This document shows positions 56,098 to 64,000 of a stretch of DNA of 64,000 bases, in pieces. Positions within the stretch are counted from its first letter, which is position 1. Each line of letters starts with the position of its first letter. The stretch spans positions 115,445 through 179,444 of the forward strand of contig CAVQNF010000009.1 of assembly GCA_963713805.1 (NCBI GenBank). Direction: 5' to 3'. A model generated the notes under the pieces. The model had not been told where the DNA came from, ran no database searches, and worked only from the letters and a program-made list of their open reading frames with translations. The position numbers and the translations under genes were made by a program. The DNA is from GAS188 sp963713805 (lineage in GTDB: Bacteria > Pseudomonadota > Alphaproteobacteria > Rhizobiales > Beijerinckiaceae).

Positions 56098-57803
56098 TGA
56101 CACCTCCGAAAGGGCTCGAGGGCGGGCTCACGAATTACGGCGACCCGGCATTCTCGGCCTATCTGCGGCGCTCCTTCGCGCGCTCCATGGGGTATTCCCG
56201 GGAACTGCTGGGAAAGCCCATCATCGGCATCACCGCGACCGCGAGCGGCTTCAACAACTGCCATCGCGGCGTGCCCGAACTGATCGAGGCGGTGAAGCGC
56301 GGCGTGCTCGCGGCCGGCGGGCTGCCGCTCGAATTCCCGGTGATCTCGCTCGGCGAGGTGTTCCTCAATCCGACGAGCATGATGTTCCGCAACCTGATGG
56401 CGATGTGCGTCGAGGAAATGATCCGCGCCCAGCCGATGGACGCCGTCGTGCTCGTCGGCGGTTGCGACAAGACCCTGCCGGCGCTCGTCATGGGCGCGGC
56501 CTCGGCCGGCAAGCCGGCGATCGTGCTCGCCACCGGCCCGATGATGACCTCGCGCTATCGCGGCGAAAGGCTCGGCGCCTGCACCGATTGCCGCCGCTTC
56601 TGGGCGCGCTATCGCGCGGGCGAGGTGAGCGACGCCAATCTCGAACGCATCGAACGCGGCCTCGCCACGACCGAGGGCACCTGCGCCGTGATGGGCACGG
56701 CGAGCACCATGGCGATCCTGTGCGAGACCTTGGGCCTCATGCTGCCGGGCACGGCGGCTATTCCGGCCGTGCATGCCGACCGGCTGCGCGCCGCGGAAGC
56801 CACGGGCGGTGCGGCCATGGAGCTAGCGCTCTCCGGGCGCACGCTCGACCAGGTTGTGAGCGAAAAGAGCGTGCGCAACGCCTTGCGCGTGCTGCTCGCG
56901 GTCGGCGGCTCGACCAATGCGGTGATTCACTTGACCGCGATGATCCGCCGGCTCGGCCTCCCGGTGACGTTGCGCGACCTCGACGATCTCTCCGATTCCA
57001 CGCCCGTCCTCGTCGACCTCAAGCCGACCGGCCAGGGTTATATGGAGGATTTCTTCGCCGCCGGCGGTGTCGGCGCGCTCTTGCGGCGCCTCTCGCCCTT
57101 GCTCGATCTCGACGCCATGACGGTCACCGGCTCGAGCTTGCGCGAGACGCTTCCCGAGGCGGACGATTGGATCGACGACGCGGTGGTCCGGCGCATGGAG
57201 AAGCCCGTGAGCCAAAAGGGCGGCATCGTCGCCCTGTTCGGCAGCCTCGCGCCCAACGGCGCCATCCTCAAGCGCGCCGCCGCCGACGAGACGCTCTTCG
57301 AGCGCGAGTTCCGCGCCGTCGTCTTCGAGGATCTCGCCGATCTCGCCGCGCGCATCGACGCGCCCGACCTCGATGTCCGCGCCGACGACGCGCTGATCTT
57401 GCGCCGTGCCGGGCCGCGCGCCTGCGGCATGCCGGAGGCCGGCTACATCCCGATCCCGCGCAAGCTCGCGGAGAAGGGCGTGAAGGACATGCTGCGCATC
57501 TCGGATGCGCGCATGAGCGGCACGGCCTATGGCACGATCGTGCTCCACGTCTCGCCCGAGGCCGAAGCCGACGGGCCGATCGGTCTCGTCCGCAGCGGCG
57601 ACAGGGTGAGGCTTTCCGTCGCCGAGCGCCGGCTCGATCTTGCGGTCGATGCGGCCGAGCTCGAGCGCCGGCGCGCGAAGCTGCCGCGGCCGGCGCCCGG
57701 CGCCAAGCGCGGCTGGCAGCTTCTCTACCGCGATCGCGTGCTCCAGGCGGAAGACGGCTGCGACCTCGATTTCCTGACGAGCAGCGTGGCGGAATCGGTA
57801 TGA
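56098..57803 (+). CDS. IlvD/Edd family dehydratase (sugar-acid dehydratase type)
   Basis: 568 residues. NNCHRGVPELIEAVKRGV, VVLVGGCDKTLPALVMGA (cluster Cys), GACTDCRRFWARYRAGE and ATTEGTCAVMGTASTMAILC (cluster Cys), GGSTNAVIHLTAM and MPEAGYIPIPRKLA are family signatures. The [2Fe-2S] group dehydrates aldonic acids (arabinonate, xylonate, gluconate) or dihydroxy acids. GACTDC and the absence of an ilv context favour the aldonic-acid branch. Gene order (aminotransferase, this, anmK, FAH hydrolase) suggests the hydrated product is processed further in this cluster. Confidence 0.87.
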
Positions 57804-57806
57804 AGG

Positions 57807-57908
57807 CGTGGATGACCGGGCCAAGCCCGGTCATGACGTGCGGACGGATAGGATTTTTGCAGGCATGGATGACCATCCTCGGAACAAGTCCGAGGCCGGT
57901 CATGACGC
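57807..57908. repeat. two REP-like palindromes, copies 2 and 3
   Basis: Copy 2 (57807-57838): GATGACCGGGC-CAA-GCCCGGTCATGACG. Copy 3 (about 57865-57908) keeps the outer GATGACC/GGTCATGACG but has a different inner stem, CCTCGGA-ACAAG-TCCGAGG. They fill the gap between the dehydratase gene and anmK. Same family as 46496 and 62739. Confidence 0.85.
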
Positions 57909-57920
57909 GCAAAGGACGTC

Positions 57921-59054
57921 ATGAGTTCTCCGATGAAGCCGGTCCTTGCGGTTGGTTTGATGACGGGCACCGTGCTCGACGGCAATATCGATCTCGCGCT
58001 CATCCGCACCGACGGCGAAGAGGTCCAGGACTTCGGCCCCTGGAAGCTCGTCCCTTATGCGCCCGAGATACCGCCGCTTCTGGCGAAGGCCGTCGCTTCC
58101 GCCCGCGAATGGAAGTTCGAGGGAGCGGAACCCGCGATCTTCCGCGAGGCCGAAGAGGCGCTGACGCGGGCGCAATCATCGGCCGTGAGCACCTTCCTCG
58201 CGGACGCAGGCATCGCATCCTCGGAGATCGCCGCCGTCGGCTTCCACGGCCAGACCGTGCTGCACCGCGCGCCGCGGCCGGGCGTTCCGGGCGCGACGCG
58301 CCAGCTCGGCGACGGCGAGCTGATGGCACGCCTCTTGGGCAGGAACGTCGCCTATGATTTCCGCTCAGCCGACATGCGCGCGGGCGGCCAGGGCGCGCCG
58401 CTTTCGCCCATCTATCACGTCGCGCTCCTGCGCCGCATCGGTGCCGAGGCCAATTCGGCGGTGCTCAATCTCGGCGGCGTCGGCAACATCACCTGGTGGG
58501 GCGGCGAGGACCGCATCATCGGCTTCGACACCGGGCCGGCGAATGCGCCGCTCAACGATTGGATCAGGCGCCACGGCCAGGGCGAGATGGATCGCGACGG
58601 AAGCCTCGCGAGGCGCGGCAAGGTGGACGAGCCCCGCCTCGCGGAGCTCTTGCGCCATCCCTATCTTTCAGCGCCTTACCCGAAATCGCTCGACCGCAAC
58701 GATTTCACCGCCGAGATGGCGAAGGGCTTGAGCCTCGAGGATGGCGCAGCGACGCTCACCGCGTTTTCGGCCGCCGCCGTCGGCAAGGCGCTCGACCTCT
58801 TGCCCGTGCGGCCGAAGCGCCTCATCGTCTGCGGCGGCGGGCGAAGGAATCCGGCGCTTCTCGACGCCATCCGCTCGCGCGCCGGCGTCGAGCCGCTCCT
58901 CGCCGAAGCGGTCTCATGGCGCGGCGACGCGATCGAGGCCGAGTGCTTCGCCTTCCTCGCCGTGCGGGTGCTGCGCGGCCTGCCCATCAGCTTTCCCCTC
59001 ACCACGGGGGTGAAGCGGCCGATGACGGGCGGACGTTTGGTGCGTGGAGCCTGA
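57921..59054 (+). CDS. anmK: anhydro-N-acetylmuramic acid kinase
   Basis: 377 residues. VLAVGLMTGTVLDGNIDLAL is the N-terminal ATP loop (GTxxDG), VGFHGQTVLHRAPRPG, AYDFRSADMRAGGQGAPL, AVLNLGGVGNITWWG, IGFDTGPANAPLNDW and RLIVCGGGRRNPALLDAI are AnmK motifs. AnmK opens and phosphorylates anhydroMurNAc to MurNAc-6-phosphate in murein recycling. The ATP loop has Val where Ser is usual. The enzymes completing the AmgK/MurU branch (kinase half of the TsaE fusion, murU) lie 15 kb away; a MupP phosphatase is not visible. Confidence 0.92.
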   Translation: MSSPMKPVLAVGLMTGTVLDGNIDLALIRTDGEEVQDFGPWKLVPYAPEIPPLLAKAVASAREWKFEGAEPAIFREAEEALTRAQSSAVSTFLADAGIASSEIAAVGFHGQTVLHRAPRPGVPGATRQLGDGELMARLLGRNVAYDFRSADMRAGGQGAPLSPIYHVALLRRIGAEANSAVLNLGGVGNITWWGGEDRIIGFDTGPANAPLNDWIRRHGQGEMDRDGSLARRGKVDEPRLAELLRHPYLSAPYPKSLDRNDFTAEMAKGLSLEDGAATLTAFSAAAVGKALDLLPVRPKRLIVCGGGRRNPALLDAIRSRAGVEPLLAEAVSWRGDAIEAECFAFLAVRVLRGLPISFPLTTGVKRPMTGGRLVRGA

Positions 59055-59108
59055 GTTGCGCGCCCCGCCGGAAAAGCTGAAGCGACCGACGAAACCGGGA
59101 ACAACCAC

Positions 59109-60290
59109 ATGCCGCTTGATCTCACCTCCACCGCCGAGCACAGCCTTCCCGAGGATTGGCGCGACGCCGCGCTCGCCGGGCGCGTCTGGCGACCCGAGCT
59201 CGGCGGACCTTCGGTCGTCGCCATCCGCGCGGACGGCGTCGTCGACATCACGGCGAGCTTCGCGACGATGCGCGATCTCTGCGAGGATGAGGACCCTGCC
59301 TTGGAGCTGCGCCAGGCCAAGGGCGAGCCGCTCGGCGAGCTTGCGGCGATCCTCGCCAACACGCCGCCCGAGCGACGCGACGCCAAAAAGCCCTGGCTCC
59401 TCGCCCCCATCGACCTGCAGGCGATCAAGGCGGCGGGCGTCACCTTCGCCATCTCGATGCTCGAGCGCGTGATCGAGGAGCGGGCCCGCGGCAATCCGGA
59501 GGCCGCGGCCGCCATCCGCGCCGAGATCGTGCGTCTCGTCGGCGAGGATTTCGCCAGGCTCAAGCCGGGCTCGCCCGAGGCCGCGCGCCTCAAGGAGGTG
59601 CTCGTCGCGCAAGGCGCCTGGAGCCAATATCTCGAGGTCGGCATCGGGCCGGACGCCGAGATCTTCACCAAGGCGCAGCCGCTCTCGGCCGTCGGCACCC
59701 TCCTGGACGCCGGCATCCATCCGGGCTCGACCTGGAACAACCCCGAGCCCGAAGTGGTGCTCGCGGTGAATTCCAAGCGCCGCATCGTCGGCGCGACGCT
59801 CGGCAACGACGTGAACCTGCGCGATGTCGAGGGGCGCTCGGCGCTTCTCCTCTCGAAGGCCAAGGACAACAACGCGAGCTGCGCCATCGGGCCGTATCTG
59901 CGCTTCTTCGACAAGGGCTTCGGGCTCGACGACGTGCGCCGCATGACCGTGACCTTGGTGGTCGAGGGCGAGGAGGGCTTTCGGCTCGACGGTTCGTCCT
60001 CGCTCGCCAAGATCAGCCGCGACCCGGAAGACCTCGTGGGCCAGATGGTCAACGCGCATCATCGCTTCCCCGACGGCGCGGTGCTGTTCCTCGGCACCCT
60101 CTTCGCGCCCGTCGAGGATCGAGGCGCCAAGGGCAAGGGCTTCACGCATAAGCTCGGCGACGTCGTCACCATCGCGGCCCCGCAACTCGGCCGCCTCGTC
60201 AACCGCATCCGCCACACGGACCAGTGCGAGCCGTGGGTGTTTGGGGTTGGAGCGTTGATGCGGAATTTGGCGGGGCGGCGGGTGATTTAG
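59109..60290 (+). CDS. fumarylacetoacetate hydrolase (FAH) family protein
   Basis: 393 residues. GIGPDAEIFTKAQPLSAVGT, HPGSTWNNPEPEVVLAVNSK (Glu metal ligands in NPEPEV), GATLGNDVNLRDVEGRSALL and LSKAKDNNASCAIGPYL are FAH motifs. FAH-family members hydrolyse C-C bonds of 2,4-dioxo acids, or act as decarboxylases, isomerases or sugar-acid dehydratases. Following an IlvD/Edd dehydratase it may process a dehydrated 2-keto-3-deoxy sugar acid. Last of the cluster, 54 bases after anmK. Just after it the composition turns sharply AT-rich. Confidence 0.85.
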   Translation: MPLDLTSTAEHSLPEDWRDAALAGRVWRPELGGPSVVAIRADGVVDITASFATMRDLCEDEDPALELRQAKGEPLGELAAILANTPPERRDAKKPWLLAPIDLQAIKAAGVTFAISMLERVIEERARGNPEAAAAIRAEIVRLVGEDFARLKPGSPEAARLKEVLVAQGAWSQYLEVGIGPDAEIFTKAQPLSAVGTLLDAGIHPGSTWNNPEPEVVLAVNSKRRIVGATLGNDVNLRDVEGRSALLLSKAKDNNASCAIGPYLRFFDKGFGLDDVRRMTVTLVVEGEEGFRLDGSSSLAKISRDPEDLVGQMVNAHHRFPDGAVLFLGTLFAPVEDRGAKGKGFTHKLGDVVTIAAPQLGRLVNRIRHTDQCEPWVFGVGALMRNLAGRRVI

Positions 60291-60387
60291 AAGGACCACA
60301 AATCCGAACTTGTTGTTAGTCCCTGTGCGACGTGCTACCGATTAAACCTAAAAGGCCATATCGCGTTAGCACTTAAAGGCACACACA

Positions 60388-62208
60388 ATGTACGTGAAGG
60401 AGATTATAGTAAAGAATAGTGGGCCTCTCGCTAATATGGAGATAGTCCCAGATTTTCAACCCGATGGTGCACCCAAGCCTATCGTGTTGGTTGGTTCTAA
60501 CGGATCAGGCAAAACAACAATTCTTTCGATAATAGCGGACGCCTTGATTGAAATAGCCGCAACGAAGTTTACTGACGTTGATCAGCCGCAGGGAATTTCT
60601 CGCAAATACTATAGGGTACTTGGATCTTCTACTTTAAGAGTAGGGGCGAAATTTGAACTTTATCTAGTAAAATTTGACAATGCGGGCCACGATATAAACT
60701 TAGCTGCAAAATTCGGCAAAATAGACCCCGACGTTGAAAAAAAATTCAAAGCAAAGTATCCCGAAATTGTTCGTTTATCTGAGGAAAATATAACTAAATT
60801 TACCTTAGCGTCTGAGGCTCTTTTTCGAACACCTAATGACGATATAGGACAGATATTTAGGAAGGGTGCCTATGTTTTCTTTCCTTCGAGCAGGGCAGAA
60901 ATCCCAAGCTGGGCAAATGAGCAAGCTTCGGATGAACCTGGCGGTTTCGACACCACGTTCGCAACTACGTTGAAAAAACCCATTATTGTAGAATCGGCTC
61001 TATCTAGGTTAAAACCTTGGCTACTTGACCTTGTGCTCGATAGCTCTATCGAACTGGAAGATGTTCTAAAGGCGGATAATTTACAACTTCTCAAGGAAAA
61101 ATCGACGCAGTTAATTGGAACCTACTCTAATGCTTTGACTAAGATAAATGAGGCACTACGCAAGATAATAAGATTAGATGATGCTAGAATTGTAAGAATG
61201 GGAAGGTTCTTCGAGAATAGAAAACTTCAAATAGCCCGCGCTGGAAAAATTATAATTCCTAATCTCGAGTCCTTATCTGCTGGGCAATCCAGTCTATTCA
61301 CAATTTTTACAACGATCGTTAAATACGGAGACCTCGCCAAGGCACGCGATCCCAACACGGAAATTGAAGGCATAGTCTGTATTGACGAAGCCGATTTGCA
61401 TCTCCACCCCAATCTTCAATACACGGGTCTTCCCGAGCTAATTAAACTTTTTCCAAGAGTTCAATTCTTCATTAGCTCGCACTCTCCGCTTTTTCCACTC
61501 GGCATGAAAGCCCAGTTTGGAGAGGATGGGTTTACTCTTTTAAATATGCCGACCGGTGAACGTATCGCCGCCGAACGATATGATGACTTCCTGAACGCAT
61601 TCAAATTTTTCGAACAGACGTTTACTTTTGAACGGCGTATTGAGGAACTTGGATTTGCGGGAGGGAAGCCGCTGGTTTTGTGTGAGGGTGAAACAGACCC
61701 TCAGTATCTCAGTACCGCGGCCCGTGTGCTTAGTTTTAATCGATTGGCCCGGGATATAGAGTTCGAGTGGGTTGGGTCCAGGGGTGGCGGCGGGTTACAA
61801 GGAAGTGGAAAAAATGGCTTAAACGACGCCTGGAAATTCCTTTTAAGAAACCCAAAATTCCTCAATCGAAAGATCGTGCTTCTGTACGATGCGGATGCGC
61901 AAAAGCCAGACGAAAGCAGAGGTGATCTTCATATTCGTTCTATGATAAGGAATGAAGAAAATAGCAAGGCAAATGGTGTCGAAAATCTCCTGCCTGTTGG
62001 TGCGTTAGAAGATAGATTCTATAAAACAAAAGACTCTCTAAGTGGAACCACACAAATGACTAAGCGAATTTTGGATAAAACTAATCTTTGTAAACACATC
62101 TGTGAAGTAGCAGATCCCGCAACCTTAGTAGGCTTTTCAGGAGCACTCTTGCATCTCTGGATATGCTTTTATTCCCCAGCTCTGGGGGTTCCAATTCGCA
62201 CTGAGTAG
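60388..62208 (+). CDS. OLD-like ATPase-TOPRIM nuclease, probable defence protein, AT-rich
   Basis: 606 residues, visibly AT-rich against its GC-rich surroundings, so acquired by transfer. N-terminal ABC-type ATPase: Walker A VLVGSNGSGKTTILSIIADA, signature LSAGQSSLFTIFTTI, Walker B EGIVCIDEADLHLHPNL, His switch FFISSHSPLFPLG. C-terminal TOPRIM-like block: KPLVLCEGETDPQYLSTA (Glu plus Asp) and RKIVLLYDADAQKP (DxD). ATPase plus TOPRIM in one chain of about 600 residues matches class 1 OLD nucleases, including phage-exclusion proteins; fused PARIS-type proteins are a second option. No helicase or second gene follows, so it would act alone. Single transcription unit between the FAH gene and a DUF2934 gene. 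Confidence 0.8.
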   Translation: MYVKEIIVKNSGPLANMEIVPDFQPDGAPKPIVLVGSNGSGKTTILSIIADALIEIAATKFTDVDQPQGISRKYYRVLGSSTLRVGAKFELYLVKFDNAGHDINLAAKFGKIDPDVEKKFKAKYPEIVRLSEENITKFTLASEALFRTPNDDIGQIFRKGAYVFFPSSRAEIPSWANEQASDEPGGFDTTFATTLKKPIIVESALSRLKPWLLDLVLDSSIELEDVLKADNLQLLKEKSTQLIGTYSNALTKINEALRKIIRLDDARIVRMGRFFENRKLQIARAGKIIIPNLESLSAGQSSLFTIFTTIVKYGDLAKARDPNTEIEGIVCIDEADLHLHPNLQYTGLPELIKLFPRVQFFISSHSPLFPLGMKAQFGEDGFTLLNMPTGERIAAERYDDFLNAFKFFEQTFTFERRIEELGFAGGKPLVLCEGETDPQYLSTAARVLSFNRLARDIEFEWVGSRGGGGLQGSGKNGLNDAWKFLLRNPKFLNRKIVLLYDADAQKPDESRGDLHIRSMIRNEENSKANGVENLLPVGALEDRFYKTKDSLSGTTQMTKRILDKTNLCKHICEVADPATLVGFSGALLHLWICFYSPALGVPIRTE

Positions 62209-62290
62209 GGTAGGTGGAGCGCATGTTCTTCCTATGGAATAAAAGAGTCGCAACCGGGCGGTTGAGCGCGAACCCAACTACACGCCTACT

Positions 62291-62641
62291 ATGGAGCCCG
62301 GGGGTCGCGATGGCGGAAGAGCGGGAGTGTCGACCGAGAGCGCGAGCGTGGCGAGCGATCTGGATGAAGAACGCGTTCGCCGCGGCTCGCGGAAGGGAAA
62401 CCGGAAGGGCGTCACCTCGACCATTGGGAGCTCGCGCGCGAGCTCATCGCCATCGAGGATTTCGCAGAAGACGACCTTAAGGCCGCCTCCGAGGGAGGAT
62501 GAGGAGCCCGTCGAACCTCCCGAAGCTTTCGAGAACCAGGCCGATGTGCCGGGCCTCACCGATCAGGGCGAGGGCCAGCCGGGTCCGACGCGGGAAGCCG
62601 AAGCCGAGAACGCATCGAAGCTGCCGCTTTCCCATCGCTGA
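62291..62641 (+). CDS. DUF2934 family protein, frame disturbed in the middle
   Basis: About 117 codons. The N-terminus reads MEPGGRDGGRAG to DLDEERVRR; the middle, in a shifted frame, reads LAEGKPEGRHLDHWELAREL and IAIEDFAEDDLKAASEG, the DUF2934 core (EGxPEGRxLDHW); the C-terminus, back in the first frame, reads EEPVEPPEAFENQADVPGLT. Shifts near 62375 (-1 or +2) and 62498 (+1) cancel, so one open frame runs from 62291 to 62641 but encodes a nonsense middle. Function unknown; such proteins are common in Hyphomicrobiales. Confidence 0.6.
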   Translation: MEPGGRDGGRAGVSTESASVASDLDEERVRRGSRKGNRKGVTSTIGSSRASSSPSRISQKTTLRPPPREDEEPVEPPEAFENQADVPGLTDQGEGQPGPTREAEAENASKLPLSHR

Positions 62642-62738
62642 GCAGCGCGACGGCCGGGCACACCGTGAGAGTGCGGGGGAACGGCGGGGTATGTCATGCC
62701 TATCACGGCATCTACGTCTGTGTCACACGCGAGAAAGT

Positions 62739-62818
62739 CGTGGATGACCGGGCCTAGCCCTGGCCTAGCCCGGTCATGACGACCAGCCGGGCCCGGTCAT
62801 GACGACCCGGCGAGCCCA
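62739..62818. repeat. REP-like palindromes, copies 4 and 5 (partly duplicated)
   Basis: TGGATGACCGGGC begins copy 4, its second arm GCCCGGTCATGACGA follows after a partial duplication (CTAGCCCTGGCCTAGCC), and a further GCCCGGTCATGACGA repeats 30 bases later. It lies between DUF2934 and the ABC transporter. The gap 62642-62896 holds only this. Confidence 0.8.
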
Positions 62819-62896
62819 ATGCGATAACCGGGCCACGCCACGTCTTGACGCCTCGACCTGCTCGCCCACAAGACAAGGCCTCGGCGACGCTGCCCC

Positions 62897-63672
62897 TCAC
62901 CCCATGGCGCGCACGGCCTCGTCATGGATCAGCGCCATGATGCGGCGCTTGATGGCGATGAATTCCGGTGACGTGAGAACGTCGACCTGGCGCGGCCGTG
63001 CCAGATCGATCTCGACCCTCTCCTTGATGCGGCCGGGCCGCGCCGTCATCACATGGACCCGGTCGCCGAGCAGGATCGCCTCGTCGATGTCATGGGTGAT
63101 GAACAGCACCGTCTTGTGCGAATGCTCCCAGATTTGCAGGAGGAGCTCCTGCATCAAGGAGCGCGTCTGGCTGTCGAGCGCGCCGAAGGGCTCGTCCATG
63201 AGGAGGATTTCGGGATCGTTGGCGAGCGCGCGGGCGAGCGCGACGCGCTGCATCATGCCGCCCGAAAGCTGCTTCGGATAGGAGTTCTCGAAGCCTTCGA
63301 GCCCCACCTCGGAGATGAAGTGGTCGGAGATGTGCTTTCGCTTCTCGGCCGGAATGCCGCCGATCCTGAGGCCGAACTCGACATTGTCCCGCACGGTGAG
63401 CCAGGGGAAGAGCGTGTAGGACTGGAACACCATGCCGCGGTCCTTGCCCGGCCGCGTCACCGGGGTTCCGTCGAGCGTGATCTCACCGGAGGTCGGCTCG
63501 ACCAGCCCGGCGACGAGGCGCAACAGGCTCGACTTGCCGCAGCCCGAAGGGCCGACGATCACCGCGAACTCCTGATCGGCGACTTCGAGCGAAATATCGT
63601 CGAGCGCCAGCACCGGCGCTCCGCTCTTCGGAAGAACTTCAGCGTCACGCTGTCGAGCTCGAGCTTGGCCAT
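62897..63672 (-). CDS. ABC transporter ATP-binding protein (SsuB/TauB type), N-terminal frameshift
   Basis: About 258 residues. VIVGPSGCGKSSLLRLVAGL (Walker A), GMVFQSYTLFPWLTVRDNV (Q-loop), YPKQLSGGMMQRVALARALA (signature), EILLMDEPFGALDSQTR (Walker B), VLFITHDIDEAILLGDRVHV (H-loop). This is the nitrate/sulfonate/taurine group. ATG 63672 (MAKLELDSVTLKFF) is in another frame; a +2 or -1 change near 63626 joins it to GAPVLALDDISLEV. The ATG overlaps the permease stop (TGATG). Transport substrate unknown; no binding-protein gene is within the window. Confidence 0.85.
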
Positions 63673-64000
63673 CAGCTTTCCGAAGCCCACGGAAGAAGCC
63701 ATTCGCGAAGGAGCTTGAAGAACTGGTCGGTGATGAGGCCGAGAAGCCCGATCACCGCGATGCCGAGGAAGATCTGGTCGGTGAACAGGCCGCGCTCGGA
63801 GTTCAGGATGAAGTAGCCGAGGCCCTTGTTGGCGGCGACGAAGTCGGCGATCACGAGATAGGTCCAGGCCCAGCCGAGCGTGACGCGCAGCGTGTCGACG
63901 ACGCCCGGCAGCGTCGCCGGGACGAGCACGCGCGTCACCACGGTGCGCCGGTTGGCGCCGAGCGTGTAGGACACGTCGAGGAGATCGCTCGGCACGTTGC
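63672..64000 (-). CDS. ABC transporter permease, C-terminal part (SsuC/TauC type; runs off window)
   Basis: 109 visible residues. Near the window edge DVSYTLGANRRTVVTRVLVP and ATLPGVVDTLRVTLGWAWTY form the EAA-like loop of BPD_transp_1 permeases (normally a permease-ATPase contact, G-x9-P), then two hydrophobic helices (LVIADFVAANKGLGYFIL, IFLGIAVIGLLGLI). It ends LLREWLLPWASES with the stop overlapping the ATP-binding protein's ATG. The N-terminal part is outside the window. Confidence 0.85.
   Translation of the reverse strand, partial: NVPSDLLDVSYTLGANRRTVVTRVLVPATLPGVVDTLRVTLGWAWTYLVIADFVAANKGLGYFILNSERGLFTDQIFLGIAVIGLLGLITDQFFKLLREWLLPWASES

Noticed and set aside
54657..57803. One very long plus-strand open frame apparently fusing an aminotransferase to an IlvD/Edd dehydratase
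   Set aside because: After a frameshift at about 55618 the middle third is nonsense in this frame, while the true aminotransferase C-terminus is found in another frame ending at 56076. The dehydratase has its own ATG at 56098. The fusion is an artefact.

Overview
The window is GC-rich DNA from an alphaproteobacterium, most likely of the order Hyphomicrobiales (Rhizobiales). The evidence is gene content and order: chvI-chvG-hprK-PTS EIIA-HPr, ahcY, a DivL-type kinase with Tyr in the H-box, a TsaE/sugar-kinase fusion followed by murU and addB-addA, an hsp20-DUF1150 pair, a CHASE2 cyclase, and choline-sulfate genes. Family or genus cannot be fixed from the sequence. No chromosomal origin, CRISPR array or intact insertion sequence was seen.

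Layout. 1-5.5 kb: redox enzymes (creatininase-family fragment, flavodoxin-fold oxidoreductase, two FAD enzymes, a GST) and a small secreted protein. 5.6-11.2 kb: a frameshifted HtrA-like protein lacking all three catalytic residues, a VapBC pair, a CpdA-like phosphodiesterase, an SMP-30 lactonase, a DUF6481 protein and a decayed MntA/HepT pair. 11.2-16.6 kb: CHASE2-cyclase, recJ, alpha/beta hydrolase. 16.9-25.6 kb: betC and a GMC dehydrogenase flanking an orphan DUF4231 protein, then a peroxiredoxin / metallo-beta-lactamase-rhodanese / DUF1643 operon and kup. 25.6-32 kb: a looser region with small secreted proteins, two copies of an intergenic repeat, an orphan terminator, a DNA-ligase remnant, an aromatic-type monooxygenase, tRNA-Val(CAC) and a LysE exporter. 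32-44 kb: hsp20/DUF1150, addA, addB, an inserted Fic gene, murU, tsaE-kinase. 43.7-53.7 kb: divL, ahcY, folPK, then HPr, EIIA, hprK, chvG, chvI. 54-60.3 kb: PLD-like protein and a sugar-acid type cluster (aminotransferase, IlvD/Edd dehydratase, anmK, FAH hydrolase). 60.4-62.2 kb: an AT-rich ATPase-TOPRIM (OLD-like) gene, a probable defence gene. The end holds a DUF2934 protein and part of a SsuBC/TauBC-type ABC transporter.

Connections. AnmK, the kinase domain of the TsaE fusion (AmgK-like) and MurU fit one peptidoglycan-recycling route. HprK, HPr and EIIA form a regulatory PTS next to ChvIG. BetC and the GMC enzyme could convert choline-O-sulfate to choline and then oxidise it. The peroxiredoxin and metallo-beta-lactamase-rhodanese protein suggest peroxide and persulfide detoxification.

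A dominant oddity is that at least a dozen genes that should be intact (recJ, addA, addB, kup, divL, tsaE fusion and others) are split by frameshifts. Almost all are equivalent to one extra base on the coding strand. I read most as sequence or assembly errors rather than decay, and have annotated the reconstructed spans.
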